From contig JAGWFU010000039.1 of NCBI GenBank assembly GCA_028867845.1, forward strand, positions 1-5,328: a DNA stretch of 5,328 nt, written 5' to 3'. This DNA is from Microcaldota archaeon (GTDB taxonomy: Archaea > Micrarchaeota > Micrarchaeia > Micrarchaeales > Micrarchaeaceae). A program made the translations under genes and the position numbers. This document shows positions 1 to 4,842 of this stretch, in pieces (the first letter of the stretch is position 1; each line of letters opens with the position of its first letter). The notes under the pieces are model-generated. The model saw only the letters and a program-made list of their open reading frames with translations. It was not told the origin of the DNA and made no database searches.

Positions 1-1
1 C

Positions 2-100
2 AATCCCGTATTTGCACTGTTGTTTAACTCTGGGATAGCCAGCATTTTGGGAGTTATTGGTGTAATCATCACAATTGCAGGATTAACTAAAAGTATATAG
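2..100 (+). CDS. C-terminal end of an unidentified membrane protein (5' partial)
   Basis: An open frame enters from the left edge and ends with TAG at 98-100, giving 32 residues (NPVFALLFNSG... ending GLTKSI). About 20 residues before the end form a continuous hydrophobic, Gly/Ile/Val-rich stretch (IASILGVIGVIITIAG), so the protein probably ends in a transmembrane helix with a very short polar tail. The family cannot be recognised from this fragment. Its stop lies 2 bp from the stop of the convergent Alg7-like gene. The 100-bp stretch is about 37% G+C, clearly more AT-rich than the genes to its right. The alternative is non-coding DNA; the open frame plus membrane-like composition favours a real gene end, but the evidence is short. 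Confidence 0.5.
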   Translation, partial: NPVFALLFNSGIASILGVIGVIITIAGLTKSI

Positions 101-102
101 CT

Positions 103-1143
103 CTAGACAAGCCTGAGCGCCTTCATACCGAACGCCAGCGCAACGAACCCTATCTCTACACACCACATGGCTGCGCTGACCTGCCACTCCGTCATCGGCC
201 TTGAGTTCATTATCAGGTGGGTCCAGCTCGATATCTTCTTCCCGTAGGGTGCGGTGAACGTGCCGTCCTTGTTCAGCTTGCCAAGGTCCGTTGTGTGGAA
301 CTTCTTCTTCAGGTGGAGCAGGAACTCTATTATCCATGGCATGAAGATTATCACTCCGAAGGCCTCTGCGCTGCCCAGTATCATAACTGTGACAAGCGCC
401 GTGCCTACCGCATAGGTGTAGCTATCGCCTGGAATCACCCTTGCAGGATATACGTTGAAGAAGAAGAACGCGAGCAGCGTGGCAAAGAGCACGCCCGATA
501 TCACAGATCCTATGTATGTTCCGTATATGAAGCTGTAAAGCAGGAGGGCGGCCGCGGCGATGAGCCCTGTGCCTGTTGCAATACCATCGAACCCGCCGAG
601 CAGGTTGAAAGCGTTCGAGGCGAAGATGACAGCGAGCGGTATTATTATGAGCGGATAGAACAGCCCAAAGTTGATTGCGCCAAGTAGCGGCAGGTTGACC
701 GTGGCTACTCCTGCATTGACTGCCATCAGCGGTATAGCGCCTATCAGCGTGAGCAGCGGCTTCTGCCACTGCTTCAGCCCCTTCCTTGTGTCCATCATGC
801 CCGTTGTCTTGACCATCTCCCTCTTGACGTTTATGTCGTCAAGGAAGCCAACGAAGGCGATCAGGAAGACAGCCACTACCGTGGCGAACAGGTAAGGCAA
901 GGATGAGGCAGGCTCGTAGACGAAGCTGCTCCCGAAGATGTAAGTGAGCATTCCAACGGCGAAGCCGAATGCAACAGCAACTCCGCCTCCGCTGGCCAGT
1001 ATGGGCTTGCCCTTCTTGTTGTGGTCTATCGCTGTCACTCCTGCGTCCTTCATGTACGACTGTACGAACAGCGTGCCAACTACAGTGATTATGAACGCCA
1101 CTATTGCAGGAACCGCAACCGTCAGGTACGAGTGGTAGACCAT
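103..1143 (-). CDS. Alg7/DPAGT1-like GlcNAc-1-phosphate transferase (glycosyltransferase family 4), probable N-glycosylation initiator
   Basis: A 346-residue polytopic membrane enzyme of the MraY/WecA/Alg7 superfamily, which transfers a HexNAc-1-phosphate from a UDP-sugar to a polyprenyl (in archaea dolichyl) phosphate. Visible motifs: D40-HNKKGKP-ILASGGG after the first helix, GFLDD (D102, D103) with a following QKP, NAFNLLGGFDG (N177, N180, D186), and NVYPARVIPGDS (R235, G239, D240). The PARVIPGDSYTY segment and the C-terminal FMPWIIEFLLHL resemble eukaryotic DPAGT1 (YPSRVFVGDTFCY) more than bacterial MraY, supporting an N-glycan role (Alg7/AglH); the exact sugar is inferred. The FDG motif is more bacterial-like. 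About ten hydrophobic segments; length is typical of the family. I chose ATG 1143 over the upstream TTG at 1158 because a TATA box at 1171-1178 puts transcription start near 1148, downstream of the TTG, and no Shine-Dalgarno is present: a near-leaderless mRNA. Confidence 0.88.
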   Translation of the reverse strand: MVYHSYLTVAVPAIVAFIITVVGTLFVQSYMKDAGVTAIDHNKKGKPILASGGGVAVAFGFAVGMLTYIFGSSFVYEPASSLPYLFATVVAVFLIAFVGFLDDINVKREMVKTTGMMDTRKGLKQWQKPLLTLIGAIPLMAVNAGVATVNLPLLGAINFGLFYPLIIIPLAVIFASNAFNLLGGFDGIATGTGLIAAAALLLYSFIYGTYIGSVISGVLFATLLAFFFFNVYPARVIPGDSYTYAVGTALVTVMILGSAEAFGVIIFMPWIIEFLLHLKKKFHTTDLGKLNKDGTFTAPYGKKISSWTHLIMNSRPMTEWQVSAAMWCVEIGFVALAFGMKALRLV

Positions 1144-1170
1144 CTTATCGCTATTCAACTGTCAAAAGAT

Positions 1171-1188
1171 GTATTTAACCTTTTCTGC
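1171..1188 (-). promoter_or_regulatory. BRE/TATA promoter of the Alg7-like gene
   Basis: On the minus strand the gap between the permease stop and the Alg7-like gene reads AGAAAAGG then TTAAATAC: a purine-rich BRE-like element directly before a TATA-like element at 1178-1171. The TATA centre (about 1174.5) predicts transcription start about 26-27 nt downstream near 1148, only about 5 nt before ATG 1143. This implies the gene has its own promoter despite following the ABC operon in the same direction. Position and sequence are seen; promoter activity is inferred. Confidence 0.6.
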
Positions 1189-1189
1189 A

Positions 1190-1981
1190 TCATCCGCCTG
1201 CGCTGGTGTACTGCTTCATCAGCACGTAGAAGAGCTTGTAGGACACTGCGGCTATCGCGATGCCGAGCAGGGCTATGGCTCCAACCACCAGGGGGCTGTA
1301 GTCACCCATGAACGCCCTTGACGGGTAGTAGTACGCGAGCCCTATGGGGAAGAGTATGGTGAATATCAGCTGGCCAGCGAGCCCGTATATGTTGAGCGGG
1401 TACTTGCTCAGCCCCTGGCCGAAGCCGAGCAGCTTGTTGACGAAGAAGCTGCCCTTTATCACCACATAGGCGAGCACGACCAGCATCAGAGTGAAGAGTA
1501 TCATGGCGAAGGTGCCTACGCCGAGCAGGACAACGTACTCAATTGCGCCGGCTAGAGTGAACGTCATGTGCGAGGCCGCGAACAGGAGGAGCACAAGGCC
1601 AGACGCCACGCCAGCCATCTGCGATGGGAGGCCATACACCGAGAGGAATATGGTGGCTATGCCGAATGGTTTCACAAGGTAGGGGTCAACACCGCCCTTG
1701 AGCAGTTGGGTGCTAAGGTTGCCTGCTCCCAGTATGTTCCAGAGCACTGAGACGCCTATGTTCATCGTAGCAGCTAGAAACATAAGCTGGTAGTAGCTCC
1801 ATCCGGCTATCCCGCTTGACACGTAGTACACGACAGATATCGTTATGAACGTGCTTATGGTCAGGAAGGTGTTGTACACCGTGTACAACAGGGACGATGT
1901 CCTGTATGATGCGAAGTTGAGCAGCGAGTACTCCCATGAGAGGAGGAAGAACCTTATTGCGTTTCTTATGCGTTCGAACAC
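1190..1981 (-). CDS. ABC-2 type permease, second subunit (ABC2_membrane_6/COG3694-COG4587 type)
   Basis: A 263-residue integral membrane protein with about six hydrophobic segments, typical of the small permeases encoded beside COG4586-type ATPases (PF06182-like). The diagnostic segment is LLKGGVDPYLVKPFG (residues 93-107), matching the family's cytoplasmic 'G-x-(L/I)DxxLxKP' region after the second or third helix; the N-terminal WEYSLLNFASYRTS is also typical of the family. It should pair with the preceding permease to form the exporter pore driven by the ATPase; the substrate is unknown. Start is GTG at 1981, immediately after the TGA of the upstream permease (1984-1982), with an AGGTGG Shine-Dalgarno at 1991-1986, four bases from the start; no other early start codon exists. 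A 21-bp palindrome lies in codons 32-38. Confidence 0.85.
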   Translation of the reverse strand: MFERIRNAIRFFLLSWEYSLLNFASYRTSSLLYTVYNTFLTISTFITISVVYYVSSGIAGWSYYQLMFLAATMNIGVSVLWNILGAGNLSTQLLKGGVDPYLVKPFGIATIFLSVYGLPSQMAGVASGLVLLLFAASHMTFTLAGAIEYVVLLGVGTFAMILFTLMLVVLAYVVIKGSFFVNKLLGFGQGLSKYPLNIYGLAGQLIFTILFPIGLAYYYPSRAFMGDYSPLVVGAIALLGIAIAAVSYKLFYVLMKQYTSAGG

Positions 1982-2785
1982 TCAACCACCTGCAAGCGCT
2001 ACCTTTATGCTCATCTTCTTCCAGCCCAGGACCGAAACTCCCAGAAGTATGGCTATCCACACGAACCCTACAGCGAGGCTCTGCAATATCATAGAGTTGC
2101 TTATTGTTCCCAGGAATGTAGAGGCGGGGAAGTAGAACATGCTCGGGAGTGGCGAGAGGTACAGTATGTTCTGCGCCCACTGCGGATAGAAAGTCAAGGG
2201 AGCCACCATGCCACCGAGTATGCTTATCAGAGTGAAGACTATCGACACAAGGCCGTAGATGTTGGTAAGGTATATCGCGGCAAGCCCCACGAGGAAGCCG
2301 AAGAGGTTTATTATGCAGAACGCCATCACCACCTCAACAAGGAAGGCGGCCGCCTGCCACAGCCCGAGCCCCGCATGCGCGATGAACAGAGCGGCTATGA
2401 AGAACAGCACTGCAGGCACGCTGAACAGCGAGAAAGAGTCAGCTATGGTGCCAAGCACTAGCTGGATCGGGTACTTTATCGGCTTGAGCATCGCGGTGCC
2501 TATGGAGCCGTCGTTGATCGAGTTCATCATCTGGTCGTCTATGTTGGTGCCGACGATGAAGTTGAGTCCCCCAATTACTATGAAGTAGGCGTAGATCGCT
2601 GGAAGGCTGAGCCCTTTTATCTGCGTAGAGCCAGTGGCCGCGTATATCGCGGTCCAAACAGCTATCATCACCGCGAAGCCAAGAACTGTGAACAGCACGC
2701 TGAGGCTCATATCGACCTTGTAAGCGTACAGGCTCTTCTGCGTGACCCTGAAGTGGGCGATGTACCTGCTCAGGTCAAGTTGCAT
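1982..2785 (-). CDS. ABC-2 type permease, first subunit (ABC2_membrane_6/COG4587-COG3694 type)
   Basis: A 267-residue polytopic membrane protein, the first of two paralogous-looking permeases in this operon. Its soluble signature NDGSIGTAMLKPIKYP (residues 91-106) corresponds to the G-x-L-D-x-x-L-x-K-P region of the second permease and of the PF06182-like family; GGMVAPLTFYPQWAQNILYLSPLPSMFYFP near residues 190-220 is another family hallmark (G-x-x-x-P-x-x-F-x-P-x-W). Start ATG 2785 is preferred over GTG 2794: a GGAGG at 2800-2796 sits 10 nt before the ATG but only 1 nt before the GTG. The ATG start overlaps the 3' end of the ATPase gene by 11 nt, indicating translational coupling. It probably forms a heterodimeric pore with the next gene product. 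Substrate unknown; families of this type act as exporters. Confidence 0.85.
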   Translation of the reverse strand: MQLDLSRYIAHFRVTQKSLYAYKVDMSLSVLFTVLGFAVMIAVWTAIYAATGSTQIKGLSLPAIYAYFIVIGGLNFIVGTNIDDQMMNSINDGSIGTAMLKPIKYPIQLVLGTIADSFSLFSVPAVLFFIAALFIAHAGLGLWQAAAFLVEVVMAFCIINLFGFLVGLAAIYLTNIYGLVSIVFTLISILGGMVAPLTFYPQWAQNILYLSPLPSMFYFPASTFLGTISNSMILQSLAVGFVWIAILLGVSVLGWKKMSIKVALAGG

Positions 2786-3779
2786 ACCTACCACCCCTCC
2801 TCTTCCCCTTCTCCAGCTTCCTGTACAGCTTGGAGAGTATGTAGCTCAGGTCCACCTCGCTTACGCTGTAGTCCATCACCCTATCGTTGTTGAGCAGGCT
2901 CATCATCGCCCTTGACTTTATCGCCCTGTGGGGCACCTCCAGCTTCAGCACATTGGCCTCCCTCTCAAGCACCTTGCCCATCTTCACCTTGGCCGGCGCC
3001 CTGCCGTCGAACTTCAGCGTTATGTACCTCTTGTCGCCGAACAGCTTCTCAAGGTTCTCCTTCGTGTCGTCGAATATCTTCTTGCCCTTGTCGAGCATGA
3101 TCACCCTCTCGGCGATCGCTATGTCCTCCACTATGTGGGTGGTGAGTATGAACGTGGTACCGAACCTCCTCTGCATCTCAGATATGGTCTCCCTGAGCGC
3201 CAGCTTCGAGGGTAGGTCCACCCCTATGGTGGGCTCGTCGAGGAAGACGATCTTGGGCATGTGCAGGCATGAGGAGACGAAGTTGCACTTCATCTGCTCC
3301 CCGAGCGACATCTGCCTGACCTGTCTCTTGTATACGTCCCTGAGCTCCAGCCTGTCCACAAAGTAAGCGAGCCTCTTCTCGTAGGTGCCATCGGGCACCT
3401 GATATATCTTTCTGTTGTACTCGAAGGCGTCAGACGCAGGGAGGTTCCAGAACAGCTGGCCGTGCGCCCCGAGCACCACGCCAATCTCCATTGCAAGCTT
3501 TATTCTGTCCTTCCACGGATCCAGCCCGAGCACCCTTATCTCTCCAGAGTCTGGGAACAGTATCCCTGTCATTATCTTGGTCAGAGTGGACTTGCCACTG
3601 CCGTTCTTACCTAGCAGCGCGACTATCTGGCCCTTGGGCACCGAGAAGCTCACGTCGTCGAGCGCCTGCTTGTAGAAGGTCCTCCTCCTGAGCGAGGCTA
3701 GGAGTATCTTCTTGCCCCTCAGCGACTCGTGGGTCTTGAACCTCTTGCGAAGCCCCTCTGCAACTATGGCGTCTTCCAT
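2775..3779 (-). CDS. ABC transporter ATP-binding protein, COG4586/NatA-like
   Basis: A 334-residue ATPase that powers the two downstream permeases. Seen in order: Walker A GKNGSGKST (57-65, K63), the IGVVLGAHGQLFWNLPASDAF segment containing the Q-loop region, characteristic of COG4586 ATPases, ABC signature SLGEQ (158-162), Walker B IVFLDEP (D181, catalytic E182), a D-loop variant IGVD, and the H-loop TTH (H215). About 85 residues follow the nucleotide-binding core (KRYITLKF... to the end), a C-terminal extension common in this type. Start ATG 3779 is chosen over TTG 3788 because AGAGG at 3793-3789 lies 9 nt before the ATG and overlaps nearly into the TTG. It is the first gene of the operon; promoter TATA at 3837-3830. 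The basic tail KLEKGKRRGGRYAT is encoded by the region that carries the next gene's Shine-Dalgarno. Function as exporter ATPase is secure; the cargo is not known. Confidence 0.92.
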   Translation of the reverse strand: MEDAIVAEGLRKRFKTHESLRGKKILLASLRRRTFYKQALDDVSFSVPKGQIVALLGKNGSGKSTLTKIMTGILFPDSGEIRVLGLDPWKDRIKLAMEIGVVLGAHGQLFWNLPASDAFEYNRKIYQVPDGTYEKRLAYFVDRLELRDVYKRQVRQMSLGEQMKCNFVSSCLHMPKIVFLDEPTIGVDLPSKLALRETISEMQRRFGTTFILTTHIVEDIAIAERVIMLDKGKKIFDDTKENLEKLFGDKRYITLKFDGRAPAKVKMGKVLEREANVLKLEVPHRAIKSRAMMSLLNNDRVMDYSVSEVDLSYILSKLYRKLEKGKRRGGRYAT

Positions 3780-3788
3780 CCATTCCAA

Positions 3789-3793
3789 CCTCT
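3789..3793 (-). promoter_or_regulatory. Shine-Dalgarno of the ABC ATPase gene, inside a palindrome
   Basis: AGAGG on the minus strand, 9 nt before ATG 3779. This spacing decides the start against TTG 3788, which would abut the motif. The first four bases form the right arm of the CTCTAG-x-CTAGAG palindrome at 3790-3802. Confidence 0.6.
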
Positions 3794-3802
3794 AGACTAG
3801 AG
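3790..3802 (-). repeat. 13-bp palindrome in the 5' leader of the ABC operon
   Basis: The sequence is CTCTAG, one central base, CTAGAG: perfect 6-bp arms. It lies between the predicted transcription start (about 3807) and the ATPase start codon, and overlaps the Shine-Dalgarno. It could be a repressor operator just downstream of the transcription start, or, as RNA, a small hairpin (5-bp stem, 3-nt loop) masking the ribosome binding site. Palindrome seen; role inferred. Confidence 0.4.
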
Positions 3803-3829
3803 TTGTACCAGAAGTACTGTGGAATACGC

Positions 3830-3848
3830 ATTTTTATCGCTTTTGTCC
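3830..3848 (-). promoter_or_regulatory. BRE/TATA promoter of the ABC exporter operon
   Basis: On the minus strand ACAAAAGCG is followed by ATAAAAAT (3837-3830), a BRE-like plus TATA-like pair. The TATA centre predicts a transcript start near 3807 and a leader of about 28 nt before ATG 3779, which includes the AGAGG ribosome binding site. It faces the tRNA promoter with about 25 bp between the two TATA boxes. Confidence 0.55.
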
Positions 3849-3862
3849 GCAGCGCACCACTA

Positions 3863-3870
3863 TTTATAAA
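3863..3870 (+). promoter_or_regulatory. TATA box of the tRNA-Arg gene
   Basis: TTTATAAA is a near-ideal archaeal TATA box. Its centre lies 27-28 nt before G1 of the tRNA at 3894, so transcription should start at or within a base or a few bases of the mature 5' end. The sequence and distance are seen; the start point is inferred from usual archaeal promoter geometry. Confidence 0.75.
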
Positions 3871-3893
3871 CCGAAGCCGAATATTGTGCAGGT

Positions 3894-3967
3894 GCCCCTG
3901 TAGTATAACTTGGATAGAATGCGAGCTTGCGGAGCTTGAGATTCGGGTTCAAATCCCGGCAGGGGCG
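3894..3967 (+). tRNA. tRNA-Arg (anticodon GCG)
   Basis: A full cloverleaf folds. Acceptor stem GCCCCTG (3894-3900) pairs perfectly with CAGGGGC (3960-3966), with discriminator G at 3967. D-arm 3903-3920 has the loop AACTTGGATA containing G18-G19 and A20. Anticodon stem CGAGC/GCTTG (3922-3926, 3934-3938) encloses loop TTGCGGA, giving anticodon GCG at 3929-3931, which reads CGC/CGU arginine codons. The variable region is AGAT; T-stem TCGGG/CCCGG (3943-3947, 3955-3959) encloses TTCAAAT. The A15-U48 pair is possible. No intron is seen and CCA is not encoded. The D-stem is weak: G10-U25, U11-A24, A12xA23 mismatch, U13-G22. A shifted anticodon stem giving TGC (Ala) was tested and pairs badly. Confidence 0.92.
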
Positions 3968-3978
3968 TCTCGCTGCGG

Positions 3979-4704
3979 CTACACCACTGACGTCACTGCA
4001 AATATCAGCAAGACCGCGGCAAGCATCGGCAGCATCATCCTCCAGTACTCGTGCTCGAAGGTCTCCCTGAGCAGGCTCGATGCCCCCAGGTAAAGGAACT
4101 CGCCAGTGAATATTGCCAGTATTATAGCAAGATATGATTCCGGTATGTGGGCCGCGTATGTGGAAAGGACGCCAATGATCGGCGCGAGCGCATCGAAGAA
4201 AAGCCAGATGACCGCGTTCCTGACCTTATGCTTGTTCCTAAACATCATGGTCACCGTGTTTATCCCGTCGTTGAAATCGTGGAATATCACAGCGAAGGCC
4301 ACTATCACGCCGATCGCGGCGTTCACCTGGAACGCGACCCCTATGGCGACGCCGTCGAGGAAGCTGTGTATTACCAATCCGGTGGCTCCCACGGGCCCCA
4401 TCATGTGCGCCTTCTCCTCCTTCTCGCCCTCATGGAAATGGTGCGTTAGGAAGAATCGCTCCAGGAAGTTGTAGAAGAGGTACGACGCCACGAGCGCTAT
4501 CATGAGGTACCTTACCGGTATGCCCAGTGTGCCCGCGATGCTGAGGCTCTCGGGGAACAGGTCAAAGAAAGCTATCGCGACAAGGCTTCCTGCTGCGAAC
4601 GCGAAGAAGTACGGCAGGAACTTCCTAAGCCTCACTGCGAAGATCCCGCCAATGGAGGTGGATACGAACGCCGCAAAGCCGAGCAAGAGCACTATGTATT
4701 CCAT
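3979..4704 (-). CDS. ZIP-family divalent metal transporter
   Basis: A 241-residue membrane protein with about eight hydrophobic helices, the usual ZIP (PF02535) layout and a typical prokaryotic length. After helix 3 there is a His-rich cytoplasmic loop (THHFHEGEKEEKAH, 87-100). Helix 4 carries the hallmark HSFLDGVAIG (H113, S114, D117, G118); helix 5 carries HDFNDGINT (H142, D143, N145, D146) in place of the canonical HExPxE. TGEFLYLGASSLL (200-212) is the helix-6 motif. ZIPs move Zn, Fe, Mn or Ni into the cytoplasm; the metal here cannot be named. Start ATG 4704 is the first start of the conserved region (GxxAxxxST then GG); only a weak GTGG precedes it. It is divergent from the NikR-like regulator and shares a control region with paired dyads, so metal-dependent regulation is likely. 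Its 3' end faces the tRNA with an 11-bp gap. Confidence 0.9.
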   Translation of the reverse strand: MEYIVLLLGFAAFVSTSIGGIFAVRLRKFLPYFFAFAAGSLVAIAFFDLFPESLSIAGTLGIPVRYLMIALVASYLFYNFLERFFLTHHFHEGEKEEKAHMMGPVGATGLVIHSFLDGVAIGVAFQVNAAIGVIVAFAVIFHDFNDGINTVTMMFRNKHKVRNAVIWLFFDALAPIIGVLSTYAAHIPESYLAIILAIFTGEFLYLGASSLLRETFEHEYWRMMLPMLAAVLLIFAVTSVV

Positions 4705-4715
4705 AAAACCACTAT

Positions 4716-4746
4716 ATTAATAACTAAATCCTAAAAAGTTATTAAC
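4716..4746. promoter_or_regulatory. Candidate NikR-like operator 1 (31-bp dyad)
   Basis: TTAATAAC (4717-4724) and GTTATTAA (4738-4745) are perfect 8-bp inverted arms separated by 13 bp. The centres of the TTAATAA/TTATTAA half-sites are 22 bp apart, about two helical turns, the same as the published E. coli NikR operator GTATGA-N16-TCATAC. It lies 12 bp before the ZIP start codon, so it overlaps the expected transcription start of that gene. The dyad is seen; the binding protein is inferred from the adjacent regulator. Confidence 0.6.
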
Positions 4747-4752
4747 TACGAT

Positions 4753-4762
4753 ATTAATAAAC
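4753..4762 (-). promoter_or_regulatory. Possible TATA box of the ZIP gene
   Basis: On the minus strand GTTTATTAAT repeats exactly the sequence of the regulator's TATA candidate at 4800-4809 in opposite orientation. Its centre would place the ZIP transcript start near 4730, with a leader of about 26 nt. An alternative is the T-rich CTTTTTAG at 4738-4731, giving an almost leaderless transcript. The region is AT-rich throughout, so the choice is uncertain. Confidence 0.35.
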
Positions 4763-4783
4763 CTTTCGCTATAAGTTATTAAC
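4753..4783. promoter_or_regulatory. Candidate NikR-like operator 2 (31-bp dyad)
   Basis: A second copy with the same architecture as operator 1: ATTAATAA (4753-4760), 14 bp, GTTATTAAC (4775-4783). The outer 8 and the last 11 bases (AAGTTATTAAC) are identical to operator 1 while the middle differs, and the copies are offset by exactly 37 bp. Half-site centres are again 22 bp apart. It lies midway between the two divergent start codons and overlaps the proposed ZIP TATA box. Confidence 0.6.
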
Positions 4784-4799
4784 ATCAGTAAACGCGGAC

Positions 4800-4809
4800 G
4801 TTTATTAAT
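4800..4809 (+). promoter_or_regulatory. TATA box of the NikR-like gene, also a fifth half-site
   Basis: GTTTATTAAT contains TTTATTAA, centred near 4805, which predicts a transcript start around 4831-4832 and a leader of about 11 nt before GTG 4843. It also contains TTATTAA, the half-site of the neighbouring dyads, and is the exact inverse of 4753-4762. Binding here would block the regulator's own promoter, suggesting autoregulation. Confidence 0.5.
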
Positions 4810-4834
4810 CTTGCCCGCCAATGTATTGTGATAA

Positions 4835-4839
4835 GTGAT
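4835..4839 (+). promoter_or_regulatory. Ribosome binding site of the NikR-like gene
   Basis: GTGAT matches the 3' half of the archaeal Shine-Dalgarno consensus (GGAGGTGAT) and ends 3 nt before GTG 4843. This geometry supports GTG as the start; an in-frame TGA directly precedes it (4840-4842), so no longer start is possible. Confidence 0.45.
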
Positions 4840-4842
4840 TGA

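Noticed and set aside
217..687. Open frame of 156 codons on the + strand
   Set aside because: It is antisense to the clear Alg7-like gene and its product is charged and low in family-like features; a shadow of GC-biased third codon positions.
1144..1158. TTG start five codons upstream for the Alg7-like gene
   Set aside because: It lies upstream of the transcription start predicted from the TATA box and has no Shine-Dalgarno.
1713..2180. 155-codon minus-strand frame spanning the junction of the two permeases
   Set aside because: It overlaps two well-supported membrane proteins in another frame and its translation is Arg/His/Pro-rich without recognisable motifs.
2887..3366. 159-codon + strand frame opposite the ABC ATPase
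   Set aside because: It runs antisense to the conserved Walker B, signature and C-terminal regions; Ser/Leu-rich shadow translation.
3921..3937. Alternative tRNA reading with anticodon TGC (Ala)
   Set aside because: Shifting the anticodon stem by one base leaves several mismatches, whereas the GCG register gives five pairs and a standard seven-base loop.
3968..3970. Encoded 3' CCA of the tRNA
   Set aside because: The bases after the discriminator are TCT, so CCA must be added enzymatically.
4716..4809. Regular repeats resembling a tiny CRISPR array
   Set aside because: The units are 8-11 bp arms of dyads with only two copies and no repeat-length identity; they fit operators between divergent genes.
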